Assembly: GCA_024684215.1 (NCBI GenBank)
Contig: JAIKXH010000058.1
Coordinates: 1-38,254 of the forward strand
Source: Lachnospiraceae bacterium
GTDB taxonomy: Bacteria; Bacillota; Clostridia; Lachnospirales; Lachnospiraceae
Direction of reading: 5' to 3'
Length of the DNA: 38,254 bases
The notes beneath the pieces were generated by a model, which was not told where the DNA came from, did no database searches, and was given only the letters and a program-made list of their open reading frames with translations. Below, in pieces: positions 25,569 through 34,092 of the stretch (position 1 is its first letter; every line of letters starts with the position of its first letter). The position numbers and the translations under genes are program-made.

Positions 25569-26801
25569 ATGGAATACGATGAGCTAAGAAGACAACTAAA
25601 GATAAAAACGCAGGAAAAGATCGATATGAGGCGTGATTTTTCCGATGAAGAGGTGGAAGAAATCATAGATGAAGTGATTACGACATCGGCGGAAACAGCC
25701 TTATTAAAGATCAAGGACAGAAGGAAACTTAGAAAAGAAATATTTGATTCCTTGAGGCGACTTGATGTTTTGCAAAAGTTTGTAGACGATCCTTCCGTGA
25801 CGGAGATAATGATAAACGGACTTGACCATATTTTTGTTGAAAGGGCCGGCGAATTAAAAGAAATCCAGGAGAAATTTGAAAGCGAAGAAAAGTTAAGAGA
25901 TGTGATACAGCAGATAGTTGCAGGCTGTAACAGGGTTGTAAATGAGTCGTCACCAATCGTCGATGCCAGGCTCGAAAACGGTTCGAGGGTAAATATAGTT
26001 ATGAACCCGATAGCCTTAAACGGACCGATTATTACCATAAGGCGGTTTCCGGAAAACCCGATTACTATGGATGAGCTTATAGCCAAAAAGAGCATAACAA
26101 AAGCAGCGGCTCATTTTTTGGAGCTTTTGGTAAAGGCTAAATACAATATATTTATAAGCGGCGGAACCGGAAGCGGTAAGACAACATTTTTAAATGTTTT
26201 ATCTGAGTACATTCCTAAAGGGGAAAGAGTAATAACCATCGAGGACAGCGCTGAACTCCAGCTGCAGGGAATCAGCAATCTCGTAAGGCTTGAAACCAGG
26301 AATGCCAATACGGAAGGCTGCGGTGAAATAACAATAAGAGACCTCATAAAAAGTTCTCTTAGGATGAGGCCCGACCGTATCATAGTGGGCGAAGTCCGAG
26401 GCGCGGAATGCTGGGATATGATCTCCGGATTTAATACCGGGCATTCAGGGGGCCTTAGTACCGGACATGCCAACAGTTCAAAAGATATGCTTGGCAGGCT
26501 GGAAAACATGGTTATGATGGGTGCCGATATCCCCCTCGAAGCTATAAAAAAGCAGATAGCTTCAGGGCTAGAGATAATAGTACACCTCGGAAGACTCAGG
26601 GACAAATCCAGAAAAATACTGGAAATAGCGGAAATATTGGGATACGAAAACGGGGAAATCATAACAAGTAAATTATTTGAATTTACAGAGACAGGGACTT
26701 CTCTGGAGGGAAAGGTGCTGGGAGGACTTGAAAAGATTAATAAATTGCAAAATACAGGAAAGCTCAGACTCGCGGGAATATTACCGTCCGAACTGGACTA
26801 A
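25569..26801 (+). CDS. tadA: Tad pilus assembly ATPase TadA (CpaF)
   Basis: Hexameric secretion ATPase of the PulE/VirB11 superfamily that powers Flp pilus assembly at the inner face of the membrane. Walker A GGTGSGKT is at residues 198-205, and the Walker B region RPDRIIVGEVRG has its glutamate at 275. Upstream, VTEIMINGLDHIFVERAG and the arginine-rich NIVMNPI...TIRRF stretch are the N-terminal CpaF signatures. A length of 410 aa is normal. AAGGA about 8 nt upstream supports the ATG. The 3' end overlaps the next frame by more than 70 nt. Confidence 0.96.
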   Translation: MEYDELRRQLKIKTQEKIDMRRDFSDEEVEEIIDEVITTSAETALLKIKDRRKLRKEIFDSLRRLDVLQKFVDDPSVTEIMINGLDHIFVERAGELKEIQEKFESEEKLRDVIQQIVAGCNRVVNESSPIVDARLENGSRVNIVMNPIALNGPIITIRRFPENPITMDELIAKKSITKAAAHFLELLVKAKYNIFISGGTGSGKTTFLNVLSEYIPKGERVITIEDSAELQLQGISNLVRLETRNANTEGCGEITIRDLIKSSLRMRPDRIIVGEVRGAECWDMISGFNTGHSGGLSTGHANSSKDMLGRLENMVMMGADIPLEAIKKQIASGLEIIVHLGRLRDKSRKILEIAEILGYENGEIITSKLFEFTETGTSLEGKVLGGLEKINKLQNTGKLRLAGILPSELD

Positions 26802-27519
26802 ATCCGAAAAATATATTGCTGTTTTTAAGTGCATAACGGTGGCGGCGGTGTTATCCCTGTTTTTTTACAGAAGTATGTGGGCAATGCCGCCAATGGGATT
26901 AATCGGACTTTTTTTCTTTAAAAAACTAGAAAAAGAAAGGATAAATGCAGGGATTGTAAGACTGGAAAAACAATTTAAAGAAAACATGCTATCGGTTTCA
27001 ACACTGTTAAAAGCGGGTTATTCTGCGGAAAATGCTTTTAGGCAAAGTAAAAGGGATATGATCCGGATATTTGGAAAAAATTCTGAGATAGTGGAAGAAT
27101 TAGAAATACTTAACAGAAAACTGGAAATGAATATTCCTATTGAAGATGTGCTAAAGTCGTTGGCCGATAGAAGTGGCAGCAAGCATATTGAGCAGTTTTC
27201 ACAGGTCTTTGAAATTGCAAAGAAAAATGGCGGAAACATGACTGAAGTGATGAAGAGTGCAGCAGAAATCATAGGCAAGGATATAGATATTAAAGCTGAA
27301 ACAGATACTATACTAAGCGGCAAAAAAATGGAATTTGGAATTATGAAAATAGTTCCCTTTGCTCTTATTTTATACATAAGTATAAGTAATAAAGGTTATT
27401 TAGACAGTTTGTACGGAAATATAAAGGGGGTTTTTATAATGACAGGATGTTTGGCTATATATGTAGCAGCCTATATTTTAGGGGAGAAAATACTTAGAAA
27501 ATTAAAAGGCGAGAGCTGA
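26728..27519 (+). CDS. tadB: Tad platform protein TadB (type II secretion F-like)
   Basis: Integral membrane platform protein that couples TadA to pilin assembly. After a polar start there are two close N-terminal membrane segments (VAAVLSLFFYRSMWAMPPMGLIGLFFF region, split by a turn), then the conserved T2SSF cytoplasmic domain (LSVSTLLKAGYSAENAF...) and two C-terminal segments. The start is unclear: the frame overlaps tadA out of frame and has no ATG. I placed it at the TTG at 26728, right after GGAGGA, but a downstream non-standard start is possible, since homologues usually begin only ~20 residues before the first TM. The stop overlaps an ATG that opens a frame of 11 codons. Confidence 0.8.
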   Translation: MKRLINCKIQESSDSREYYRPNWTKSEKYIAVFKCITVAAVLSLFFYRSMWAMPPMGLIGLFFFKKLEKERINAGIVRLEKQFKENMLSVSTLLKAGYSAENAFRQSKRDMIRIFGKNSEIVEELEILNRKLEMNIPIEDVLKSLADRSGSKHIEQFSQVFEIAKKNGGNMTEVMKSAAEIIGKDIDIKAETDTILSGKKMEFGIMKIVPFALILYISISNKGYLDSLYGNIKGVFIMTGCLAIYVAAYILGEKILRKLKGES

Positions 27520-27625
27520 TGATCAAAATCCGGCAGCAGGATTATGCAAGGTGATTTTTCAGGGGGAGTAGCCGGACGATTATAAGGTGAAATCAGACAG
27601 CCTGATTCGGACAGAGGAGTGAAAG

Positions 27626-29089
27626 ATGTATATAGCATTAGGGATTATTTATTCTGTGTATGTAGTTTTGTTTATTGCGGGAAGAAAAATGAAATTTAAT
27701 GGAAAAAGAAATGGTCTGCTTGGCGTATTTGATCGTATTGCAGCCGAGGTATTACTTATCTTTGAGAACCTGAAATCAAAAATAGCCTTCCTTAATAAAA
27801 AAAGGAATGTCATCCACGACGGAAAAACAGAAATAATCAGAAATCTATCATATCTGTCTCCCGGTGAAAATAAGGAATCTATGTATTATGGATATCTGAT
27901 AAAGAAATTATCGCTTTCACTAATGGTGGTATTTGCAGGGGGACTTTTGGCAGCAGGAGTAGATATATCAGGGAGGCCTGAGAAATCATTTCTTACAGAC
28001 GGGTCAATCGAGCGGGATATGGTCGGCGGCGAGATAAAAGAGTACGAGCTACAGGCAAGGACAGAAGACGGATATATTCCGATTGATGTTACGGTCAGTC
28101 CAAGAAAAATGTCAAAAAAAGAGGTAGACGAAGCGCTTCCGGAATTCTGGGATAGGCTTTTTGAAAAAGCTTTATGTGAAAATGAGTCCAAGGATGCAGT
28201 AAGCATGAAGCTCAATCTTGTGAAATCCATTCCCGAGTACCCGTTTAGCATTGAGTGGAGCAGCTCCGATTTGGAGATTTTATCACCGATAAGCGGCGAG
28301 ATAGGTGAGATAAATTCGCCTACAGAGGTTATACTGAGCGCACATTTTAGGTATGGGGGAGAGCAATACGATAATGATTATCCGATTAAGGTAGTACCGG
28401 GGAGCCTGCCCGATTCCGAAAAGGAGAAAAGAGATTTTACCAAATATATAGAAAATCTTGAGAAAAATACAGTTGAAGAAGATGAATTCGCCTTGCCGGA
28501 CAGCTTTAACGGCAAGTCAATTAAATGGAATTACAAAAAATCGGAAAGCGGGTTGTACATACTGATCGCTGTATTCGCGATAGCATTTTTGATATATAAA
28601 ATGTCCGATAAGGACCTAAGGGATAAATTAGAAGAAAAACGCAAGGTTATGAAGGACGCGTATCCGGATATAATCCAAAAGTACGCTCTGTACACTAAGG
28701 CCGGAATGACGCTCAGAAATGCATTTTTTAAAATTGCCGACAGCGGCGATAAGAAACCAAACCCAATATACAGTGAAATGCTGTATACATGCAGAGAGAT
28801 AAAAAGCGGAAAGTCGGAGGAGGACGGATACCATGAGTTTGGACAAAGGTGCGGGCTTTCAGAATATATAAGACTTTCAGCAATACTTAGTCAAAACATA
28901 AAAAGAGGCAGTTCGAATTTTCAAACGAGGCTTCGTGAAGAACTTGACAGTGCCAGAAGAGAGTCTTTGCAAAACCTTAGAAAGCTTGCGGAGGAAGCAT
29001 CAACAAAGCTTTTGCTTCCAATGGTTATGATATTGATGATTGTAATGGTGATGATACTTTTACCTGCTTTTTCGGGAATGAATATATAA
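27626..29089 (+). CDS. tadC: TadC-like platform protein with large extracytoplasmic insert
   Basis: 487 residues, much longer than a typical TadC of about 300. TM1 is at residues 2-18, TM2 at 97-112, TM3 at 309-324 and TM4 near 465-482. The segment after TM3 (YPDIIQKYALYTKAGMTLRNAF...REELDSARRESLQNLRKLAEEAS) is the T2SSF domain. Between TM2 and TM3 lies a ~195-residue insert predicted outside the membrane, containing WSSSDLEILSPIS, which resembles bacterial Ig-like repeats, and an upstream alternating beta pattern (EYELQARTEDGYIPIDVTV). GAGGAG precedes the ATG. It is separated by 106 nt from tadB, the only gap in the first half of the operon. Confidence 0.87.
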   Translation: MYIALGIIYSVYVVLFIAGRKMKFNGKRNGLLGVFDRIAAEVLLIFENLKSKIAFLNKKRNVIHDGKTEIIRNLSYLSPGENKESMYYGYLIKKLSLSLMVVFAGGLLAAGVDISGRPEKSFLTDGSIERDMVGGEIKEYELQARTEDGYIPIDVTVSPRKMSKKEVDEALPEFWDRLFEKALCENESKDAVSMKLNLVKSIPEYPFSIEWSSSDLEILSPISGEIGEINSPTEVILSAHFRYGGEQYDNDYPIKVVPGSLPDSEKEKRDFTKYIENLEKNTVEEDEFALPDSFNGKSIKWNYKKSESGLYILIAVFAIAFLIYKMSDKDLRDKLEEKRKVMKDAYPDIIQKYALYTKAGMTLRNAFFKIADSGDKKPNPIYSEMLYTCREIKSGKSEEDGYHEFGQRCGLSEYIRLSAILSQNIKRGSSNFQTRLREELDSARRESLQNLRKLAEEASTKLLLPMVMILMIVMVMILLPAFSGMNI

Positions 29090-29144
29090 ATACGAAAAAG
29101 AAGGAAAGGTTTATTACATATATTTTATGAAAGGGGGAAACAAA

Positions 29145-29318
29145 ATGAGTCTTAGATCTGTTCAGGATTTGTTTAGAGATGAGGACGGCATGGGTACCGT
29201 GGAAATAATATTGATTATAGTTGTACTTGTGGGCCTTGTGGTGATATTCAGAAACCAGATTACCTCTATAGTAAACAGTCTGTTTAAAAAGATAACGAAT
29301 AGAACTGAGGATTTCTAA
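29145..29318 (+). CDS. Flp1-type type IVb pilin
   Basis: The major pilus subunit candidate, 57 aa. The prepilin signal is clear: a charged leader ending RDEDG, cleavage between Gly15 and Met16, and Glu20 at mature position +5 (GMGTVE), followed by one hydrophobic helix IILIIVVLVGLVVIF. The short mature protein of about 42 residues fits the Flp1 type of Gram-positive Tad systems. AAAGGGGG about 8 nt before the ATG at 29145 decides the start over an in-frame ATG at 29127. The gene sits 55 nt after tadC and 16 nt before the DUF5702 gene. Confidence 0.92.
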   Translation: MSLRSVQDLFRDEDGMGTVEIILIIVVLVGLVVIFRNQITSIVNSLFKKITNRTEDF

Positions 29319-29334
29319 AGATTAAGGAGGGACT

Positions 29335-30795
29335 ATGTCGCGTTCATCTGATAAAAATTATTACCTACTCGCAATGTCGCGACGTAGAAAGGACGGATAC
29401 ATAACAGTGTTTCTTACGTTAGTTATGAGTGTCCTTTTGTCCTTATGCCTTACGCTTATTGAGGGGGCGAGGAGTAATGCTGTTTGGATGGAAGGTTATA
29501 TTGTAAGCAATATAGCTACCGATAGCATTATGGCTGAGTACCACAGAGAACTTGCAAAGCAATACAATATTTTTTCCATTGATGATTCCTATGGTTCAAA
29601 AAAAGCATCTTTGGAAAATACCGAAAAACATCTTGCAAGATATCTGGAAAAAAATTTTAACGGCTCGGATTTTCTGTTTTCGTCATTTCTATACAGAGAT
29701 TTCTTATCTTTGTGGGCGAGCAAATCCGAGGTTGAGGGGGTCTTATATCTATCTGATGAGGATGGGGGAGTGTTCCGGCGCAGGGCGTATGAAGCAATCA
29801 AAGATGATTGCGGAATCACCCTGCTGTCAGAACTGAAAAACTATATCACTTATATTGAAGAAAATGATCTGGAAGAGATGGATTTAACGGGGGAGGTTGA
29901 ATCCCTCCAATCAGAGATTTCCGAGGTGAAAATACCTGAGGGGGAATACGGCATAATTAAAGGGGATACGGCATCTGTCTATAGTCCGATGTTTATATAC
30001 GGATTTGTGGAAGATACCTCGAAATTATCCGAAAACACAGTAGATAAATCGCAGTTATTTAGTACCCGAAAGAGCGAGAATATGATTAACTCCGGAAATT
30101 TGAAACTGGAAGAGATCGGTAGCGGCGAAAAATTAATAGAGAAGTTTGCCTTTGACGAATATCTTATGCGCTATATGGGAAGCTATATGAAAGAAGGCAA
30201 TGACAATTCGCTTGAATATCAGATTGAGTATATATTAAACGGATATCCATCGGATATTGATAACCTGGTCGGTACGGTGGGAAGGATTTTCGGGATAAGA
30301 TTTGCTGCTGATTTTTTATATTTATTAAGTGATAAAGAAAAATGTGACATAGCCGAGGCTATGGCCGTGGTTATATCCGTTATCACTTATACTGAGGAGT
30401 TTATTGATGTTTATAAAATGCTTATTCTTTTAATATGGGCCAATATGGAAGCTCAATGGGACGTTAGGTGTCTTATGGCCGGGTCAAGGATACAGATGGT
30501 AAAAACGAAGGAGTCATGGTATACAGACCTCGGGCAGTTGGCAGATTCACATAACACTAAGGGTGATGAGTCGGGACTTTCTTATGAGGATTATCTTAGA
30601 ATATTTCTTCTTATGACGGGAGACCACATAGTTAATGCAAGAGCAATGGATATGGTTGAGGCTGATATCAGAAAAACGCCCGGCAACGAGGATTTCAGAA
30701 TAGATGCCTGCATAGATACTGTAGCGGTTAATATAGAGATTCAGAGTAAATTCGGATATTTGGTAAATTATCACATTAAAAGAAAGTATGAGTAA
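29335..30795 (+). CDS. DUF5702 / TadG-like pilus-locus protein
   Basis: 486 residues, with a basic N-terminus, one TM near residues 22-42 (YITVFLTLVMSVLLSLCLTL), and a large extracytoplasmic domain beginning EGARSNAVWMEG...DSIMAEYHRELAKQYNIF. This opening is the DUF5702 signature, found in Clostridia Tad loci and similar in layout to TadG. Unlike the pilin and pseudopilins it lacks a glutamate at the +5 position after its Gly (GYITVF). AAGGAGG precedes the ATG. Two later membrane-like stretches near 340-378 suggest it may cross more than once. The function is probably assembly or surface anchoring of the pilus (inference). Confidence 0.85.
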   Translation: MSRSSDKNYYLLAMSRRRKDGYITVFLTLVMSVLLSLCLTLIEGARSNAVWMEGYIVSNIATDSIMAEYHRELAKQYNIFSIDDSYGSKKASLENTEKHLARYLEKNFNGSDFLFSSFLYRDFLSLWASKSEVEGVLYLSDEDGGVFRRRAYEAIKDDCGITLLSELKNYITYIEENDLEEMDLTGEVESLQSEISEVKIPEGEYGIIKGDTASVYSPMFIYGFVEDTSKLSENTVDKSQLFSTRKSENMINSGNLKLEEIGSGEKLIEKFAFDEYLMRYMGSYMKEGNDNSLEYQIEYILNGYPSDIDNLVGTVGRIFGIRFAADFLYLLSDKEKCDIAEAMAVVISVITYTEEFIDVYKMLILLIWANMEAQWDVRCLMAGSRIQMVKTKESWYTDLGQLADSHNTKGDESGLSYEDYLRIFLLMTGDHIVNARAMDMVEADIRKTPGNEDFRIDACIDTVAVNIEIQSKFGYLVNYHIKRKYE

Positions 30796-30985
30796 TCGGC
30801 ATATTTGAGAACCGGAATATAAACATTTGCTGACGCTGTAATTTTATTTTCGGCTATGAGGTGCGATAAAGTTCTTTTTACTATTATTTATAGTTCTATA
30901 AGGTATTATATACATCTTCTTCGGGGCAACTATCCTGCAAACACACAAAATGAGATTATTTAACAACAAATGAGGGGGAAATTAT

Positions 30986-31924
30986 TTGTTTGACACATTA
31001 GTAAAAAGGACTTTACCGCACTTCATAAAAAGAAAGCAAAATGGGCGCCTGTTGCGCGGGAGTATGACTGTGGAAGCATCAGTTGTTTTACCTTTGTTTT
31101 TGTTCTTTTTTATAAATCTTTTGAGCTCTATTGAAATGATACGTGTCCATAACAATATCACTCTGGCACTGATGGATATAGGAAATAAGATTTCGTTTTA
31201 CGGTGCATTTTTAGACAATTCAAAAAAGGATGAAGCTTTCGGGGAGAAGCTTATGAGCGAGATTGGGGATCTGGCGGTCTCATATTTATATGTAAGAAAT
31301 TCTATTGTTAACCATATAGGAGGCGAATATCTGGAACAGTCACCCGTTGTAGGCGCAGCTAGTGGGCTGAGCATGATTGAGAGTGACATTTTGACAGATG
31401 ATGATTGTGTAGATATCGGAGTAACATACAGAGTTTCACCACCCATAGAATTCGGTAATCTCTTTAGCTTTCGAATGTCTAACAGATACTATGCTCATTT
31501 ATGGAACGGATACGACATCGGGGGAGAAGAAAAAGATGAGGAGAAGGGGCAGATAGTCTATATCACTGAGGACAGTGAAGTATATCATATGAGCCGTGAG
31601 TGTACTCATTTAAAACTTAGCATAAGGCCGGCACCGTACTCATTGCTGGGGGATGAGAGAAACAGTGAGGGGAAAAGGTATACCAGATGCCTGTTTTGCG
31701 CATGGGGAGAGCATCCGGACACGGTATACCTTTGCGATGAGGGGGAAAAATATCATTACTCAAGAAATTGTCTTGCTTTAAAAAGAAGTTATAAGGAAGT
31801 ACTTCTTAAGGAAGTGATAAATACTCATAGACCATGTTCAAGATGCGGAGAAATTAATGGAGCAGAAATTATTAATATCAAGAATTTTAACAGGGATAGT
31901 GGTACTTATTTTGTCAGTGCCTGA
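30986..31924 (+). CDS. TadE-like pseudopilin with C-terminal His/Cys repeats
   Basis: 312 residues starting at a TTG with AGGGGG 7 nt upstream. The prepilin-type signal has Gly25, then SMTVE with Glu30 at +5, followed by a TM (31-47), as in TadE/TadF. The extracytoplasmic part includes a long unrecognised domain, then two similar units: H201-x4-C206 with C235-x2-C238, and H257-x4-C262 with C284-x2-C287. Each has one His and three Cys, the set of a zinc-binding site. I do not know a function for this unit. A ~190-nt intergenic gap without a clear promoter precedes the gene, and its last 68 nt overlap the second peptidase gene. Confidence 0.82.
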   Translation: MFDTLVKRTLPHFIKRKQNGRLLRGSMTVEASVVLPLFLFFFINLLSSIEMIRVHNNITLALMDIGNKISFYGAFLDNSKKDEAFGEKLMSEIGDLAVSYLYVRNSIVNHIGGEYLEQSPVVGAASGLSMIESDILTDDDCVDIGVTYRVSPPIEFGNLFSFRMSNRYYAHLWNGYDIGGEEKDEEKGQIVYITEDSEVYHMSRECTHLKLSIRPAPYSLLGDERNSEGKRYTRCLFCAWGEHPDTVYLCDEGEKYHYSRNCLALKRSYKEVLLKEVINTHRPCSRCGEINGAEIINIKNFNRDSGTYFVSA

Positions 31925-32309
31925 TATCAGGAAAAGAAGTATCCCCGTATGGGGATTGGCAGGGTTTGTTATTCCGGTTTCCGTATATATTGGAATAAAT
32001 CTGTTCGGAAATAAAGAACCGGTTTTTATGTTATTTCAGTCTGTAATTGGTACGATTCCCGGGATTGCCCTACTTGTTATGGGAAAACTGACCGGGAAAA
32101 TAGGTTCAGCCGACGGAGTTGTCTTGGCGGCTATGGGATTTATTGAGGGAATTATGGGAGCTTTATGTGTCTTATGCCTGGGGTGTTTTTTGCTCTCTGT
32201 TCCATCAATAGTTCTATTAATAATGAAAAAAATTAAAAAGGATACCGGCATGGCGTTTATTCCTTTTTTGGGGGTAGGACATTTGATATGGATATTTGCT
32301 TTATCATAA
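31857..32309 (+). CDS. Second prepilin peptidase, A24-like
   Basis: 150 residues, about four membrane segments. Asp23 in PDIRKRSIP and Asp86 in GSADG occupy the two catalytic positions of A24 peptidases (GxGD in the usual form; here G-S-A-D). It overlaps the preceding pseudopilin gene by 68 nt and the next gene by 22 nt. GGAG lies 6 nt before the ATG. It is clearly different from the CpaA-like gene at 24016, so the two may process different substrates, for example pilin against pseudopilins (inference). Confidence 0.85.
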   Translation: MEQKLLISRILTGIVVLILSVPDIRKRSIPVWGLAGFVIPVSVYIGINLFGNKEPVFMLFQSVIGTIPGIALLVMGKLTGKIGSADGVVLAAMGFIEGIMGALCVLCLGCFLLSVPSIVLLIMKKIKKDTGMAFIPFLGVGHLIWIFALS

Positions 32310-32785
32310 AATCTTTAAAGCGTCGGAGACAAAAACAGATGAAAGGCTATTTTACCTTGGAGGCAGCGCTTATTATGCCTATTGTGCTGGGAATAGTTTT
32401 TCTTGTTATTTATATGTGGTTTTATGCCTATGACAGATGTCTGATGGAACAGGATATGGGAACGAGTCTTGCGAGCGGAGTATATGCGCAGAATGTTAAT
32501 GAGGAACAAAGAGTCGCGGGAATGCTCGCAAAATACAGCTCAATATATAAAGATCAATATTTCGGATGGGAATCAGGACAGGCAAGTGCTTCTTATGAGA
32601 TGGGGGAATTAAGTATTAAGCAAAACGGACAGATAAGATTTCCATTCGGTGGATTAAGATTTTGGGACGAAGACAACACATGGTCACATGAACGCCTATA
32701 CAAAGCAACTATTATAAAAAAGATTTTTGGAATCAGAACAATCCGCAAATTGGAAGGATTGATACAGGGGGAAAAGAATGATTGA
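32288..32785 (+). CDS. TadE-like pseudopilin
   Basis: 165 residues. After a basic leader, Gly20 is followed by YFTLE with Glu25 at +5, then a hydrophobic helix AALIMPIVLGIVFLVIYMWF. The remaining ~115 residues form a small extracytoplasmic domain with no recognised motif. The ATG at 32288 lies 22 nt inside the peptidase gene, with GGGGGTAGG about 9 nt upstream; an ATG at 32339 is a possible later start that would leave almost no leader. It overlaps the FHA gene by 8 nt. Confidence 0.82.
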   Translation: MDICFIIKSLKRRRQKQMKGYFTLEAALIMPIVLGIVFLVIYMWFYAYDRCLMEQDMGTSLASGVYAQNVNEEQRVAGMLAKYSSIYKDQYFGWESGQASASYEMGELSIKQNGQIRFPFGGLRFWDEDNTWSHERLYKATIIKKIFGIRTIRKLEGLIQGEKND

Positions 32786-34046
32786 AACAGAATTTATTAA
32801 AAGCATGAACCTTAATTTTGAGAGAATAAAGCTGGAGAAAAAGCCGGAGGAGAAAAAATATCAATACTGTATAGTTACTAGAGGCGGCATCAGAGGGGTG
32901 CTTGAGTGCAGTTTAAGATATATAAACAGTGATGCGTTTCTTTATTATAATATAACCTCGAAACAGAACTTGTCTCAAATCATGTACAAGAAAAAAGTAG
33001 ACCGTCAATGGCTGAAGGATTTTGCCTGGAATCTAAATCATATTAAACAGGAGATTTCCAGGTTTTTGCTAAGCGATTCACATATTATATGGTATCCGGA
33101 GCAGGTATACAGAGACCTTGATGAAAACAGATGGAGTTTTATCTATTATCCTTACTATGAGGGGGATAACGGATTTAGCAGATTTATGGAATTTGTCATA
33201 GAAAAACTTGATTATGATGATGAAAAGCTGGTTGAATGCGTATATAAAATATATGAAAGCTACGAAAAGTACGGTGAAACCTATTTAAAGGAAAAGATTT
33301 TTGAAGACATTAAATGGCTTGACAAGAAACAGAATCGAAAAAAAGCTGCAGAGGAAATCTTCGATGAAACTGTGAGCACGGCCAGCACGGAACAGAGCTC
33401 GTCCGATGACGAAGCCGATGAGTATGAACAGGCAGACGGAAGTTTTTCACAAAAAGATAATCTAAAAAGTCGGCAAGATAATGTGTTTGACGAGAGCGCG
33501 GATAATGATGAAAGAGAGTCGGCCCAATCCGTAAGGGGACAGAAAAAAGGATTACTGGCCTTTTTGGAGGGAGCAAGGAAAAGAGATAAGGAAGTAAGAA
33601 AAAAGGCTCGTCGGGAAAATCATTATGCGATGGAGATTGAAAAACTTTTGAAGGTAGCTGAGGAAGAGGATGAGTACGGAGATGAGCAGGGCGGTGAAAA
33701 TACCGAAAGCACCTACGGAAAGACTGTATATATAGAAAAAGTTGCTGAAGCAAAGGATATAAAAAAACGATTATACAATGAAGCAGGAGAAGTCCTTTTT
33801 GTACTTGGAGAAGATCCTATCGTAATAGGAAAAAAGAAGGACGAAACGGACTTGGTTGTGGAGGATGAAACCGTAAGCAGAGTGCACGCACGTATTGCCT
33901 ATGAGGACAATGGATACATGCTCGCAGATCTAAACGCAACGAATGGAACTTTCAAAAACGGAATGAGGCTTAAACCCTATGAAAAAAGGCGACTTGTAAG
34001 CGGGGATGAAATCAGACTGGGAAGTTTTGTTATGATTTACAGGTAA
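32778..34046 (+). CDS. DUF6382 and FHA-domain protein
   Basis: 422 residues, cytoplasmic. The N-terminal ~190 residues match what I know as DUF6382, found with FHA domains at Clostridia Tad loci. A charged disordered linker (~195-335) is rich in Glu/Asp/Ser. The C-terminal FHA domain (~345-422) has the phosphothreonine-binding signature: GKKKDETDL, S-R-V-H-A near 370, and N-G-T-F-K-N-G near 397. It therefore probably binds a phosphorylated partner, and would link pilus activity to Ser/Thr kinase signalling (inference; no kinase gene is in this window). It overlaps the pseudopilin gene by 8 nt and is the last pilus gene. Confidence 0.9.
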   Translation: MIETEFIKSMNLNFERIKLEKKPEEKKYQYCIVTRGGIRGVLECSLRYINSDAFLYYNITSKQNLSQIMYKKKVDRQWLKDFAWNLNHIKQEISRFLLSDSHIIWYPEQVYRDLDENRWSFIYYPYYEGDNGFSRFMEFVIEKLDYDDEKLVECVYKIYESYEKYGETYLKEKIFEDIKWLDKKQNRKKAAEEIFDETVSTASTEQSSSDDEADEYEQADGSFSQKDNLKSRQDNVFDESADNDERESAQSVRGQKKGLLAFLEGARKRDKEVRKKARRENHYAMEIEKLLKVAEEEDEYGDEQGGENTESTYGKTVYIEKVAEAKDIKKRLYNEAGEVLFVLGEDPIVIGKKKDETDLVVEDETVSRVHARIAYEDNGYMLADLNATNGTFKNGMRLKPYEKRRLVSGDEIRLGSFVMIYR

Positions 34047-34092
34047 AATAATGCAAGATGGTTTATTGATCTTTTTGAATATGTATAAATTA

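Noticed and set aside
27519-27554. An 11-codon ORF starting on the tadB stop (TGATG)
   Set aside because: Too short to support as a gene; no similarity or signal is recognised. It may only be the remains of a longer coupling.
30796-30985. Separate promoter in the gap before the TadE-like gene
   Set aside because: Several A/T-rich boxes exist, but none has a -35/-10 pair with 16-18 nt spacing.
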